From: Prochlorococcus marinus str. MIT 9515
GTDB taxonomy: Bacteria > Cyanobacteriota > Cyanobacteriia > PCC-6307 > Cyanobiaceae
DNA length: 64,000 nucleotides
NCBI RefSeq assembly: GCF_000015665.1
Contig: NC_008817.1
Location: forward strand, 124,001-188,000
Reading direction: 5' to 3'
Positions 1 through 8,767 of the stretch are shown piece by piece. The notes beneath the pieces are model-generated. The model searched no databases and was not told the DNA's origin. It was given only the letters and a program-made list of their open reading frames with translations. Position 1 is the first letter of the stretch. The number at the start of each line of letters is the position of its first letter. The position numbers were made by a program, and so were the translations under genes.

Positions 1-2
1 GT

Positions 3-89
3 GAAAAATTTTTTGGCAGAGTTGACGGAGAGGCAGTGAAATATACCTTTGAAGGATTATTAGATGCTGCTATTGATATTTTTAGTTAG
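3..89 (+). CDS. C-terminal end of an unidentified protein (partial)
   Basis: One frame is open from the left edge to a TAG at 87-89, giving 28 residues that end in a helix-like stretch (TFEGLLDAAIDIFS). The other two forward frames close sooner; one stops at 37-39. The gene starts outside the window and I do not recognise the family from this tail. Its stop overlaps the 3' end of the convergent SRPBCC gene by a few bases, a close packing seen elsewhere in the window. Confidence 0.5.
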   Translation, partial: EKFFGRVDGEAVKYTFEGLLDAAIDIFS

Positions 90-552
90 TTAATTCATTT
101 TTGTAATTTTTTTCTACCAGATCTCGAAATCTATCAATATTTGCTTGTAATTCATTAGTTACCATTTTGCCTAAGATTTTTTCTTCCATAAAGCGAGCAA
201 GCATTTTAGGTAATTCATAGGTAACAGCTAAGTTTACTGAGGTAAATTTGTCTCCTTTTGATTCGAAAATAACAGATCCTTGAGTTGGTAATCCTCCTAT
301 AGATTTCCATTTTAATTTATTTTTCTCTATCCTTTCTGTTATCTGTGCTTTCCATTTAAATTTGAATCCATTAGCAGCTAAAGTCCATTCAGTTAAATCA
401 GGTAAAGTAGATGTTTCTTGATCAACTGTTTTCACGGATTCAATCCAGCTCATCCAGAGTGACATGGAGTCTAAATCACTCCATGTATTCCAAACGTTAT
501 CTAATGGCGCATTTACAGTTGTAATTACATCATGCTTAAGCCAAGTACCCAT
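82..552 (-). CDS. SRPBCC-family (polyketide cyclase/START-like) protein
   Basis: This 156-residue protein opens with a typical SRPBCC beginning: a polar first strand, then VWNTWSDLDSMSLWMSWIES. It continues with beta-rich segments and a long C-terminal helix (about 125-150). The fold binds hydrophobic ligands in a central cavity. It starts 2 bases after the stop of zeta-carotene desaturase on the same strand, so the two are probably cotranscribed. That linkage suggests, but does not prove, a role with carotenoids or another lipid-like ligand. No signal peptide or membrane segment is seen. The exact substrate is unknown. Confidence 0.8.
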   Translation of the reverse strand: MGTWLKHDVITTVNAPLDNVWNTWSDLDSMSLWMSWIESVKTVDQETSTLPDLTEWTLAANGFKFKWKAQITERIEKNKLKWKSIGGLPTQGSVIFESKGDKFTSVNLAVTYELPKMLARFMEEKILGKMVTNELQANIDRFRDLVEKNYKNELTN

Positions 553-554
553 AG

Positions 555-2009
555 TTAACTAACCGCACGATTTTTTGCCAATTCGACTTTCTTATCTAGA
601 ATTGCTGCTGCTGCTAGATGACCGCTCATAGTAGCCCCCTCCATTGAATCTATATAGTCTTGTTTTGTATAACTACCTGCCATAAAGAAATTTGATATTG
701 AAGTCCTTTGATCAGGTCTATATGGTTCCATACCTGGACTTTCTCTATAAAGTGATTGTGGAATCTGTACTATATTACTCCAAAGTAATTTAAGATTTTT
801 TGAAGAAGGAAATAGGCGACGGACTTCAGCATCAATTTCTTTTGTGACTTTTTCTTTTGATCTACCCATCCATCGATCACCAGGAGTTAAAACACATTGG
901 AGTAAAGATCCCATTCCTTCCTTTCTATAATCGATGGGACTTGCTAAAGCTAAATCGGCGAAACAGCTGAAAGATGCATCTGCTGAATATAAAAGATTAT
1001 CCAAACCAGAAGGGTTCTGACTTTTGTTATCATTATTTAGTTCAGTAACCCACCCATCATATCTTAATTGTATTGTTGCAACTGCAACTGCTCTGAGTTT
1101 TTTTAAACCTTTAAACTCTTTGAATTGATACCACTCTTTAGGAACTATTTTTTTAATTCCAGGTACATCACAAGCAGCGAGAAATGTATCAGCGAAAACT
1201 ACCTTATCCCCTTCAGGAGAGGAAATTTTTAGCTGCTTAACCGAATAGGCGGAAGATTCCTTTTCAAAAATAATTTCATCTACCTTATGATTTAGGTGAA
1301 TTAGGCAACCTTTTTTTGTAATGTAATCAACGATAGGTTGCGTTAGCCATTTATGAGGCGATCCCTTTAAAAGATTAAGTTTAGAGGCTTCAGTCTTAGA
1401 TGCAAACATCATAAAAATAGTTAACATGCATCTTGCCGAAATGTCTTGACAATTTATAAAACCTAAAGCGTAAGCAATTGGATCCCACATCCTTTCAAGA
1501 CTTCTAATGCTTCCTCCATGATTTAAAAACCATTCTTTAAAACTTATTTTATCCAAGTCTCTAATAATTTTCATCGCACCTTCATAGTCGATTAACCCTC
1601 TTACTATCGGGCTAGTTCCTAAAGCTAATGCATTTCTTAACTTGTCTACCCAAGTCAGTTGTTCTGTTGTGAAAAAAGCCTTCAGTCCGTTAAATGGAGC
1701 TCCCAAAGGGAATCTGAAATCTAAAGATTTTAAATTACCACCATTATTGATAAATAAATGAGTATGTTCTTTAGGAAGCAAATTATTTAATGCCCCAACT
1801 TTATTCATTAGTTTGAAGAGATTTGCATAGTTATAAAAAAATACATGTAGACCCATCTCTATGTGGTTACCGTCTTTATCTTCCCAACTTCCAACTTTTC
1901 CGCCCCAAAATGATCTACTTTCGTAAATCTCGACTTCGTGGCCTGCATCAACTAAATCAACTGCTGCTGTCAATCCTGCTAATCCTGAGCCAACTATTGC
2001 AATTTTCAC
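555..2009 (-). CDS. crtQ: zeta-carotene desaturase
   Basis: This 484-residue flavoprotein converts zeta-carotene through neurosporene to lycopene at the thylakoid membrane. The N-terminus has the FAD-binding fingerprint GSGLAGLTAAVDLVDAG (about 7-23), and the C-terminus has the desaturase signature AGSYTKQDYIDSMEGATMSG (about 444-463). It resembles the phytoene desaturase at 33822-35243 in this window; I call this copy crtQ/zds because of its different active-site region and the adjoining SRPBCC gene, a pairing known in cyanobacteria. Length fits the family. It diverges from the Fe-S carrier gene across an 98-base gap. Confidence 0.9.
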   Translation of the reverse strand: MKIAIVGSGLAGLTAAVDLVDAGHEVEIYESRSFWGGKVGSWEDKDGNHIEMGLHVFFYNYANLFKLMNKVGALNNLLPKEHTHLFINNGGNLKSLDFRFPLGAPFNGLKAFFTTEQLTWVDKLRNALALGTSPIVRGLIDYEGAMKIIRDLDKISFKEWFLNHGGSIRSLERMWDPIAYALGFINCQDISARCMLTIFMMFASKTEASKLNLLKGSPHKWLTQPIVDYITKKGCLIHLNHKVDEIIFEKESSAYSVKQLKISSPEGDKVVFADTFLAACDVPGIKKIVPKEWYQFKEFKGLKKLRAVAVATIQLRYDGWVTELNNDNKSQNPSGLDNLLYSADASFSCFADLALASPIDYRKEGMGSLLQCVLTPGDRWMGRSKEKVTKEIDAEVRRLFPSSKNLKLLWSNIVQIPQSLYRESPGMEPYRPDQRTSISNFFMAGSYTKQDYIDSMEGATMSGHLAAAAILDKKVELAKNRAVS

Positions 2010-2107
2010 TTTTTTCTGAATTATAACAAATCAACTTTGTATATCGTTTGATATATGCATGATGTATCTATATTTTTTATAGTATATGTAGAGGATTGAA
2101 TGAATTT

Positions 2108-2500
2108 ATGGAAAATTTAGAAGTAGATGAAAAAATCAAGACATCAGATGATGGTAAAGGGATTTTAATTACGAATGCAGCTATAGAGCAAGTCTCTTTT
2201 TTATTAAAGAATCAAACTGACAAAAAAGCTCTCAGAGTGGGAGTAAGGTCAGGAGGTTGTAGTGGTATGAGTTATACGATGGATTTCATTGGTGGGGATC
2301 AAATAAATGCAGATGATAAAGTATATGATTATTCACTAAGTTCAGAACAGAGTTTTAAAGTAGTATGTGACCCAAAAAGTTTATTATATATTTACGGTAT
2401 GCAGTTAGATTTTAGTAAGGATTTAATTGGAGGAGGATTTAACTTTGTTAATCCTAATGCTTCACAAACTTGTGGCTGCGGTAGCTCATTTGCAGTTTAG
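2108..2500 (+). CDS. HesB/IscA/SufA-type iron-sulfur carrier
   Basis: This small A-type carrier binds Fe-S clusters or iron and passes them to apoproteins. The three family cysteines are present: one in SGGCSGMSY (about residue 51) and two in the C-terminal TCGCGSSF (about 122 and 124). I chose the ATG at 2108, giving 130 residues, because AGAGGA at 2090-2095 is well spaced from it; an in-frame TTG at 2096 abuts that site. Fe-S clusters are needed by NdhI and photosystem I. It is followed 9 bases later by the TPR gene. Confidence 0.9.
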   Translation: MENLEVDEKIKTSDDGKGILITNAAIEQVSFLLKNQTDKKALRVGVRSGGCSGMSYTMDFIGGDQINADDKVYDYSLSSEQSFKVVCDPKSLLYIYGMQLDFSKDLIGGGFNFVNPNASQTCGCGSSFAV

Positions 2501-2509
2501 AATAAAATT

Positions 2510-2938
2510 ATGTTAGATGAAATTAATCCAATTGAATCCGATTTCAATGCTGCTTTATCTAGATATAAAGATGGGAAAGAATTAATACCAATTCTTGAAG
2601 ATTTTCAAAAAATCATTCAACAAATACCTAATCACTTTGCTGCTTGGACTTGTTTATCTTGGTTGCATCTTCTCTTGAAAAATAATGAAGAAGCATTAGC
2701 TGCTGCAAGACAAGCTGTTCGTTTAAATCAACAAGACCCACAAGCAAGGATGAATTTATCTTTAGCTCTTTTGGCTACAAATAATAAAGGTGTTCGAGAG
2801 AATGTTGAATTAATTAAAAAAATGTCAATCATGATGCCTGATGTAAAGACTGAGTTGAAAGATTCAGTTGCAGACGGCTTTAATAGATATCCAAATTGGC
2901 CAGAGTTAACCAAAATCAATAAATGGCTTGAATTTTGA
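2510..2938 (+). CDS. TPR-repeat protein
   Basis: This 142-residue soluble protein has tetratricopeptide-like helix pairs. The clearest runs about 47-80, with the W-x2-L-x2-L/A pattern followed by NNEEALAAARQAVRLNQQDP. Such repeats form scaffolds for protein contacts. It sits between the Fe-S carrier and the LpxB-like gene, and its TGA overlaps the next ATG, so translation is probably coupled. The partner is not evident from sequence. Confidence 0.75.
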   Translation: MLDEINPIESDFNAALSRYKDGKELIPILEDFQKIIQQIPNHFAAWTCLSWLHLLLKNNEEALAAARQAVRLNQQDPQARMNLSLALLATNNKGVRENVELIKKMSIMMPDVKTELKDSVADGFNRYPNWPELTKINKWLEF

Positions 2939-4129
2939 ATGTCCAGAATTTTACTATTAAGTAATGGACATGGAGAAGATTTATCTGGTAGTTTGTTAGC
3001 TAAATATTTTGCAAAGCAAGGTGATCTTGTAAATGCTCTTCCTATTGTTGGCGATGGAGAGAATTATAAAAAAGCAAATATAAGGATAATTGGTAAAACC
3101 AAAAAATTTAGAACAGGTGGCCTTGGTTATAATTCTTTTAAAGGAAGAATTGCTGAAATATTTGGAGGACAAATCATTTACTTTTTAAAAAAATTATATT
3201 TGTCTTATAAAGTAAGAAATAACTATGATTTTTATATTGTTGTTGGAGATATAGTTCCTGTTTTTTTTTCATGGTTTGCAAAAAAAGATTTTTTTACATA
3301 TTTAGTCGCATATTCAAGCCATTATGAGGGCAAATTGAAATTACCTTGGCCCTGTAAATTTTTTTTATTATCAAAATATTCAAAAAAAATATATGCTCGT
3401 GATTTGTTAACAGCAAATGATTTAACTCAACAATTCGGAAAAAAAGTTCTTTTTTTGGGTAATCCATTTATGGATAAATTTTCTGTTTTTTCAAATAAAT
3501 CAAATATTTCCCCTTCTATTATTGGATTATTTCCTGGAAGTAGATGTCCTGAACTTGTTGAAAATTTAAAAACTATTTTAGAGGTTCTTGAGACAATGTC
3601 TGACTTGAAATATTTTGAGAATATTTCTTTCAAATTTGCCATAGTAAAAGCTCTTTCTATAGAAGAAATAACGTATATATTAAATCAAAGAAAATGGATT
3701 TTTATAGAAAAAAAAGAAAATACTAATTCTTTAGTATATAAATTCGGATTTATTACACTTTATTTTAATTGGAATTTGTTTGAGGAAATACTATTTAATA
3801 GTAAGTTTGTGATAAGTATGGCTGGAACCGCATCAGAGCAAGCCATTGGGTTGGCAAAGCCAGTTATTCAAATTGAAGGTAAAGGTCCGCAGTTTACAAA
3901 ATCTTTTGCAGAAGCACAAAGAAGATTACTCGGGAGATATGTTTTTTGTTCTACTAATTACATTAATAAAGAAGATCAAATAAATCAGACAATAAATCTT
4001 ATCCTTCAAGTGATTTATCGGATAAAGCTAGACAAAAATTTTTTGAGTTCTTGCCTTCATAATGCAAATCAAAGAATCGGAGAGTTTAATTCATGTATTG
4101 ATATCATAAATGATATTAAACGGTCATGA
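2939..4129 (+). CDS. LpxB-like glycosyltransferase (cyanobacterial conserved family)
   Basis: This 396-residue protein resembles the lipid-A-disaccharide synthase fold (GT-B). The N-terminus has SNGHGEDLSGSLLAKYF (about 7-23), GLFPGSRCPEL lies mid-protein (about 194), and the nucleotide-sugar region reads AGTASEQAIGLAKPVIQ (about 297). Cyanobacteria carry such a family distinct from true LpxB, so I avoid the lpxB symbol. It may transfer a sugar to a lipid or surface molecule; donor and acceptor are unknown. It directly follows the TPR gene and is 3 bases ahead of a small membrane protein. Confidence 0.75.
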   Translation: MSRILLLSNGHGEDLSGSLLAKYFAKQGDLVNALPIVGDGENYKKANIRIIGKTKKFRTGGLGYNSFKGRIAEIFGGQIIYFLKKLYLSYKVRNNYDFYIVVGDIVPVFFSWFAKKDFFTYLVAYSSHYEGKLKLPWPCKFFLLSKYSKKIYARDLLTANDLTQQFGKKVLFLGNPFMDKFSVFSNKSNISPSIIGLFPGSRCPELVENLKTILEVLETMSDLKYFENISFKFAIVKALSIEEITYILNQRKWIFIEKKENTNSLVYKFGFITLYFNWNLFEEILFNSKFVISMAGTASEQAIGLAKPVIQIEGKGPQFTKSFAEAQRRLLGRYVFCSTNYINKEDQINQTINLILQVIYRIKLDKNFLSSCLHNANQRIGEFNSCIDIINDIKRS

Positions 4130-4132
4130 AAA

Positions 4133-4402
4133 ATGACTAATGAGAAATCTCAATCTAAATTAAAAGATATTATTGATAATTTTTTATTGATAAATTTATT
4201 TGTTGTAATTTTTTTTGCAATATTTTTTATTTTTGCAGTAATTATGGAAATAAATGGTGTATTCATTTTCCTTGATTTTTTTCAGAATCTTTGGAACCCT
4301 CTTATAGTGCCACTTATCACTATCTTAATTCTAAGTACATTAATAAGTGGAATTAATTCTTGGTGGAGGCGTAAATGGCTTTCTCAAGAAGAGGATATTT
4401 GA
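4133..4402 (+). CDS. small two-helix membrane protein, conserved-looking
   Basis: This 89-residue protein has a charged N-terminus, a long hydrophobic helix (about 17-46), a short linker, a second helix (about 54-71) and the basic-acidic tail WWRRKWLSQEEDI. It starts 3 bases after the LpxB-like gene and probably shares its operon. Its last 50 bases overlap the convergent epimerase gene. I do not recognise a named family; a membrane anchor or partner for the preceding glycosyltransferase is only a guess. Confidence 0.6.
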   Translation: MTNEKSQSKLKDIIDNFLLINLFVVIFFAIFFIFAVIMEINGVFIFLDFFQNLWNPLIVPLITILILSTLISGINSWWRRKWLSQEEDI

Positions 4403-5285
4403 ATTTATACATTTTTTCTTTTAATTTAATACTTATTACTTTCTGTCCCTCTAAAACTAATTTTGCTCCATCACCTAATAGTAATTTCAATATTGTTCCT
4501 GGTACTGGGAGTAAATCTGGTCTATTGAGACATCTCCCTAAACTTTTAGAGAAATCTTTCATTAGTACTGGTTCGGGCGCAACAGCATTAAAAACGCCAG
4601 TAAATTGTTGATCTACTAATGCTTTACTAATTAATCCACATAAGTCACTTCTGTGAATCCAACTCATCCATTGCTTTCCATCTCCGATTGGGCCTCCCAA
4701 TCCAATTTTAAAAACAGGAAGCATTTTTCCTAATGCTCCTCCTTCTGCTTCTAAGACTATTCCAATTCTAAAAATGACTAATCTTGAGAAGAATGGTTTT
4801 TCGTTAGCAACATCTTCCCATTTTTTGCAAAGGTTTGCTAGAAAATCATTGCCACATCTACTATTTTCATTAAATTCATTAGTGAGACTTGTTCCATAAA
4901 AACCTATTGCGGAAGCATTAATGATGACTTTTGGGATAATTCTGGATTTTTTTAATGTTTCCATCAAAAACTTAGTTGAATTAATCCTACTTTTTTCAAT
5001 CTCTTCTTTTTGAAGCTCGTTCCATTTTTTATCTGCTATTGGTTCACCTATTAAATTAATTATCCCTTCACAATTTTTTAAATTATTTAAAAGATGTTCA
5101 TCTTCCCAGTTTTGTTTTTTTGATAAATCGATCTTAAGAAATTTAAATTTATCCAGTGGAATATTTAATTTCAAGTTATTAATATTTTTTCTGCTAATAA
5201 TACAAAGTTCGTGGCCCTCTTTGAGCAAAGCTGGTACTAATTCTTTTCCCACAAAGCCTGTACATCCTAGGAGTAAAAGACGCAT
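4353..5285 (-). CDS. NAD(P)-dependent epimerase, TIGR01777/YfcH (SulA-like) family
   Basis: This 310-residue protein is a short-chain-dehydrogenase-type epimerase. The Rossmann motif LLGCTGFVGKELVPALL lies at about 5-21, the central region has NASAIGFYG (about 123-131), and the C-terminal half has WMSWIHRSDLCGLI and FNAVAPEPV, typical of this family. It is often annotated as a cell-division inhibitor SulA homologue, a name with weak support; the substrate is unknown. Length is normal. It overlaps the convergent membrane-protein gene by 50 bases at its 3' end. Confidence 0.85.
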   Translation of the reverse strand: MRLLLLGCTGFVGKELVPALLKEGHELCIISRKNINNLKLNIPLDKFKFLKIDLSKKQNWEDEHLLNNLKNCEGIINLIGEPIADKKWNELQKEEIEKSRINSTKFLMETLKKSRIIPKVIINASAIGFYGTSLTNEFNENSRCGNDFLANLCKKWEDVANEKPFFSRLVIFRIGIVLEAEGGALGKMLPVFKIGLGGPIGDGKQWMSWIHRSDLCGLISKALVDQQFTGVFNAVAPEPVLMKDFSKSLGRCLNRPDLLPVPGTILKLLLGDGAKLVLEGQKVISIKLKEKMYKFKYPLLEKAIYASTKN

Positions 5286-5386
5286 TTTATTAATTAAGTA
5301 ATCATCTAAGACTATTAAATTTTTATTGTAATTGTAATTATTATGATGTAATCAGTTTAAAAAAAAATTAAAGAAAAAAGTTTTTG

Positions 5387-5392
5387 TATAAT
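5387..5392 (+). promoter_or_regulatory. -10 element ahead of ndhO
   Basis: A perfect TATAAT preceded by TG lies 30 bases before the ndhO ATG at 5423, in an otherwise A/T-run intergenic stretch. No convincing -35 is seen. This would give an untranslated leader of roughly 25 bases. Confidence 0.45.
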
Positions 5393-5422
5393 AGTTTTGG
5401 AAATTAATAAATAAATCTTCTT

Positions 5423-5665
5423 ATGAGTGAGACTATACCCAAAAAGCCTCTAAAGAAAGGTAGCTTAGTTTTTGTAGATAAAAATATTTATGATAAGAGT
5501 ATCGAAGCTTTAGCTAGCGATTCAGATTTGCCTGCTTATATATTCGAAGGTCCAGGAGAAATATTAGGAATTAAGGAAGAGTATGCTCAGGTACGATGGC
5601 GTCGACCTGTTCCTGATGTCTGGTTTAAACTAGATCAACTGAAAGAATATTTAGCCTCAGAATAA
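5423..5665 (+). CDS. ndhO: NAD(P)H-quinone oxidoreductase subunit O
   Basis: This 80-residue protein matches NdhO, a small cyanobacterial and plant-specific subunit of the peripheral arm of NDH-1, which carries cyclic electron flow from ferredoxin to plastoquinone at the thylakoid. The KKGSLVFV start, EGPGEILGI and the RWRRPVPDVWFKLDQL segment near the end are diagnostic. It is a single-gene unit here, away from the other ndh genes. Its stop lies 4 bases from the convergent DnaJ gene. Confidence 0.93.
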   Translation: MSETIPKKPLKKGSLVFVDKNIYDKSIEALASDSDLPAYIFEGPGEILGIKEEYAQVRWRRPVPDVWFKLDQLKEYLASE

Positions 5666-5669
5666 TTAT

Positions 5670-6347
5670 TCAGGAAATTATAGATTTTTTATCAAAACCC
5701 ATTTTTAATTGAATTCTTTTTGCCTCTTGCATCATCTCTTTACCATCAAATAAATAATCATCTACATATCCTTGTGTATATTTGTCTAGTTCTGATAAAG
5801 CATCTTTAACTTGAGAAAAACAATGATAAAGATCTAAACCAAAAGAAGATATTGTATGTGGCACAGATTTTGACTTATAAAGTTCATCAACTTTTTCAAT
5901 TTTTTTTTGGGAAAGGTTAATATAACTACAAAATTTATCCATTAATTCTTCATCATAAGGATCAGCAGATAGCTCTTTTATTTCTTGATTCAAAGGTTTT
6001 ATTATTTGGCTAATAAATCTATTCGAGGGATAATAAATATTCTTTATCCAATTTTTAACTTCGATATCCTTTACTGCTGAACTATATTTTGTAGTATTAA
6101 CTTTCTCTGCCCAATTCTCATTATTGAAATTAGATGATTGGTTTAAAGACAAGAGTGTTTTATCATATTGTTCTTTTTTAATAGGATCATTAAGAGTTTC
6201 CCATGCATCTTGTATTGCCAGAAATCTATCTTTTTCCCCTCCTGTATCAGGATGATGTTGTTTTACTAAGCGACGATAAGAAGATTTTATTTCGCTTTTA
6301 GTCGCATTTTTTTTTAAGCCTAACTCTTCATAAAAATTTTTGATCAT
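5670..6347 (-). CDS. DnaJ-domain protein
   Basis: The J-domain begins at the chosen ATG (complement of 6345-6347): NFYEELGLKKNATKSEIK, then QHHPDTGG with the HPD motif that stimulates Hsp70 ATPase. After about residue 65 there is no Gly/Phe region or zinc finger; the rest (to 225) is a unique, helix-rich domain, so it is a J-only cochaperone. A longer reading extends the frame into cysK by overlap, but that extension (30 residues) is just the cysK shadow. It lies 16 bases downstream of cysK on the same strand. Confidence 0.85.
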   Translation of the reverse strand: MIKNFYEELGLKKNATKSEIKSSYRRLVKQHHPDTGGEKDRFLAIQDAWETLNDPIKKEQYDKTLLSLNQSSNFNNENWAEKVNTTKYSSAVKDIEVKNWIKNIYYPSNRFISQIIKPLNQEIKELSADPYDEELMDKFCSYINLSQKKIEKVDELYKSKSVPHTISSFGLDLYHCFSQVKDALSELDKYTQGYVDDYLFDGKEMMQEAKRIQLKMGFDKKSIIS

Positions 6348-6363
6348 ATCTAAATACCTCTTT

Positions 6364-7332
6364 TTATAAATAACCGTCTTGTCTAGCCTGAACGACAGTA
6401 TTAGATTCAAACATTGCTGTTGATAAATATCTTTCACCGAAACTTGGAAGGATTACTATTAATCTTTTTTTAATAAATTCTTTCCTTTTACCAATTTTTA
6501 TTGCTGCGGCTAAAGCAGCCCCACTACTAATTCCTGATAAAAGACCCTCAAGTCGAGCTAATAATCTCCCATAATAAAATGCATCATCATCATCTATCTT
6601 GATTATTTCGTCTATTAACTGGGTATTGAGGACTTTAGGAATGAAGCCTGCACCTATTCCTTGGATCGAGTGAGAACTTGGCTTTTCTCCAGATATAACT
6701 GCACTTTTTGCAGGCTCAACTGCGTAAATTTTGCAATTTGGATTCACTTTTTTTAAAAATCTAGCGCACCCAGTTATTGTTCCTCCAGTACCAACCCCAG
6801 ATACTAATCCATCAATATTTTGATTAGATTGATCCCAAATTTCTTTTGCTGTTGTTCTTTCATGAATCTCAGGATTCGCGAGATTTTCAAACTGGTTAAA
6901 TTGAAAGCTATTTGGAATACTTGAAGATAATTCATTCGCTAATTCTAATGCCCCTCTCATTCCCTCTGTGCCTGGAGTAAGTTGCAATTCTGCACCATAA
7001 GCTCGAAGCATTGCCCTTCTCTCAATACTCATGGTGTCTGGCATGGTTAGTATCAATCTATAGCCTTTAGCTGCTGCAACCATTGCTAAAGCTATGCCAG
7101 TATTCCCACTTGTTGCTTCAATTAAGGTCGTTTTTCCTGGAAGTATTAAACCATCTTCTTCGGCTGAATTTAACATAGAATACGCTATGCGATCTTTAAC
7201 AGATGCTGATGGATTGAAACTTTCAAGTTTAGCTATAATTTCAGTATGACACTTACAGTAATCTTTAATACGATCTAATTTAACTAAAGGTGTGTTACCA
7301 ACTAAGGAGGTGATATCGCTTGCGATTTCCAT
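6364..7332 (-). CDS. cysK: cysteine synthase (O-acetylserine sulfhydrylase)
   Basis: This 322-residue PLP enzyme makes cysteine from O-acetylserine and sulfide. The PLP lysine is K46 in SASVKDR; the substrate loop TSGNTGIALAM and the phosphate-binding GVGTGGTITG are intact. Length fits the family. Together with cysC (54473-55099), the window holds two steps of sulfate assimilation. CysK and CysM are hard to separate by eye; I favour CysK from the NTPLVKL start. It is followed by the DnaJ gene. Confidence 0.93.
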   Translation of the reverse strand: MEIASDITSLVGNTPLVKLDRIKDYCKCHTEIIAKLESFNPSASVKDRIAYSMLNSAEEDGLILPGKTTLIEATSGNTGIALAMVAAAKGYRLILTMPDTMSIERRAMLRAYGAELQLTPGTEGMRGALELANELSSSIPNSFQFNQFENLANPEIHERTTAKEIWDQSNQNIDGLVSGVGTGGTITGCARFLKKVNPNCKIYAVEPAKSAVISGEKPSSHSIQGIGAGFIPKVLNTQLIDEIIKIDDDDAFYYGRLLARLEGLLSGISSGAALAAAIKIGKRKEFIKKRLIVILPSFGERYLSTAMFESNTVVQARQDGYL

Positions 7333-7465
7333 GGAGAAAAAGTCTACAAAAAATGAATTTGTTTATCTTAATGATAATTGCATGTATAGATCTTTTAAAA
7401 AAAAATTTTTTAATTGAAGTTAATTTAAAAACAATTTTTTATAAAAGATTGTTCTATAGTTTGTT

Positions 7466-7471
7466 TATAAT
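7466..7471 (+). promoter_or_regulatory. -10 element ahead of the 7491 gene
   Basis: TATAAT lies 20 bases before the ATG at 7491, in the divergent gap with cysK. It would drive the two-gene unit 7491-8445 with a very short leader. No clear -35 was found. Confidence 0.4.
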
Positions 7472-7490
7472 AATGTAATCACAATTTTTT

Positions 7491-7760
7491 ATGTATTCTC
7501 TTGAAATAAGTCTCAGATATTCCCCTTTCCCCCTTTCGATTCAGAAGAAGGATTATGAGGATGTTAAAAGAATCTATGATGAAATTAAAGATTTTATGCA
7601 AGGTAAAAACACCAATTCTGACTTAATTGAAATAAGCTGTGAAAAGGTTCAGGATAAATTAATTACGGTTCTTGCTAAAGAGGTTATTTCCGTTCAGATA
7701 TATGAAAAGTCCTCAGTCGCAGGGGGTTCAAAAAGACCGGGATTTTCTCTAGATATTTGA
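7491..7760 (+). CDS. conserved-looking hypothetical protein, 89 aa
   Basis: This is a soluble 89-residue protein with alternating beta and helix segments: LEISLRYSPFPLSIQKK at the start, a charged helix DYEDVKRIYDEIKDFMQG (about 22-39), and an end rich in Gly/Ser (SVAGGSKRPGFSLDI). It starts downstream of a good -10 and is 1 base from the ABC ATPase, so the pair is an operon. I do not recognise the family. A role with the transporter is possible but unproven. Confidence 0.65.
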   Translation: MYSLEISLRYSPFPLSIQKKDYEDVKRIYDEIKDFMQGKNTNSDLIEISCEKVQDKLITVLAKEVISVQIYEKSSVAGGSKRPGFSLDI

Positions 7761-7761
7761 T

Positions 7762-8445
7762 ATGAGCGAGCTGCAGGATACTTTTAAAAATAAAGTACCC
7801 AAAATAACTTTTCAGAATGTGAGTTTTTCATGGCCAGGAAAAAAAGAGCACATAATCAATAACTGTAGCTTCTCTATTAATAAAACAGGGTTATGGATGA
7901 TTGTTGGTAAGAATGGGAGTGGTAAGAGTACCTTGCTAAAGTTAATTAATGGGCTTCTTAAACCAAGTAATGGAGTTATAAACAATTTAGCTAATGTTGG
8001 GATGGTTTTTCAAAATCCTGACCATCAAATTTTAATGCCAAATTGTAGGAGCGAACTTCTTCTCAATATAAGTAAAAAATTAAGTAGAACAGATATTACT
8101 AAAAAAATTGATTTTGCACTCAACACAGTTGGATTACCTGGATTTGAAAAAAGACCAATTCATACTTTAAGTGGTGGTCAAAAACAGCGATTGACAATTG
8201 CCTGTTCCTTGATAAGCGATAAGAATTTTGTTCTTTTGGACGAGCCCACATCGCTATTGGATAGTTCTAGTCAATTAAAAGTTTTAGAAATAATTAAAGA
8301 TCTTACAAATAATAAAAGAAATCCTTTTACCGCTTTATGGATTACGCATCGTTTAGAGGAATTAAGTTACTCAGATGCGGTTGCAGAGATGAAGAATGGA
8401 AATTTATCAGATTGGCAAAAACCATTAAACTTTCAATATAATTAA
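7762..8445 (+). CDS. ABC transporter ATPase, energy-coupling-factor/CbiO type
   Basis: This 227-residue ATPase has Walker A GKNGSGKST (49-57), Q-loop region FQNPDHQI, signature LSGGQKQR (136-143), Walker B FVLLDEPTS (156-164) and an H-loop histidine (H196). The QNPDHQI Q-loop is typical of ECF/cobalt-type ATPases that power vitamin or metal uptake. No membrane partner is adjacent, so the T and S components must lie elsewhere. It is the last core gene before the tRNA-Asn element. Confidence 0.85.
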   Translation: MSELQDTFKNKVPKITFQNVSFSWPGKKEHIINNCSFSINKTGLWMIVGKNGSGKSTLLKLINGLLKPSNGVINNLANVGMVFQNPDHQILMPNCRSELLLNISKKLSRTDITKKIDFALNTVGLPGFEKRPIHTLSGGQKQRLTIACSLISDKNFVLLDEPTSLLDSSSQLKVLEIIKDLTNNKRNPFTALWITHRLEELSYSDAVAEMKNGNLSDWQKPLNFQYN

Positions 8446-8455
8446 TACTTAGCCC

Positions 8456-8484
8456 TTGTCATAAGGGACATGAAAGGGTTAAAT
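8456..8484 (+). promoter_or_regulatory. candidate promoter of tRNA-Asn
   Basis: TTGTCA (8456-8461) and TTAAAT (8479-8484) are spaced by 17 bases, and the tRNA starts 9 bases after the -10. The -35 overlaps a small inverted repeat CCCTT-GTCAT-AAGGG (8453-8467) that could also end the preceding ATPase transcript. Assigned by eye only. Confidence 0.35.
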
Positions 8485-8493
8485 TTTATATGT

Positions 8494-8565
<72 letters not shown>

Positions 8566-8576
8566 TTCAATTTCAC

Positions 8577-8610
8577 AAGACCTCAAGTGATTTCATTCGA
8601 GGTCTTTTTT
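8577..8610 (+). terminator. rho-independent terminator after tRNA-Asn
   Basis: The stem AAGACCTC (8577-8584) / GAGGTCTT (8599-8606) with a 14-base loop runs straight into a T tract. It lies 11 bases beyond the tRNA. A related hairpin follows attR at 12396-12430. Confidence 0.8.
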
Positions 8611-8682
8611 ATTTCCCTGACTGATTTTTATGAAGAAATAGAAGATCAGACATGCTCAGGATACACCAGATTCACCATTCTG

Positions 8683-8726
8683 GTGGTGGCGATATGGTGG
8701 CGAAATAGGAATTTTCATGGTGGCGA
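8683..8726 (+). repeat. integrase arm-type repeats, left cluster (3 x TGGTGGCGA)
   Basis: The 9-mer TGGTGGCGA occurs at 8684-8692, 8695-8703 and 8718-8726, all in the same orientation. The first two form a 23-bp block (8683-8705) identical to 12275-12297 near the other end. Phage-type integrases bind direct repeats of this kind beside their attachment cores, so I infer arm sites. No protein-coding explanation is convincing. Confidence 0.6.
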
Positions 8727-8767
8727 AAAATTAAATCAAATTTATAAATTTTCTCAAAAAATTAAAC

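Noticed and set aside
6348-6437. Longer N-terminus for the DnaJ protein
   Set aside because: The extra 30 residues overlap cysK and precede a complete J-domain start.
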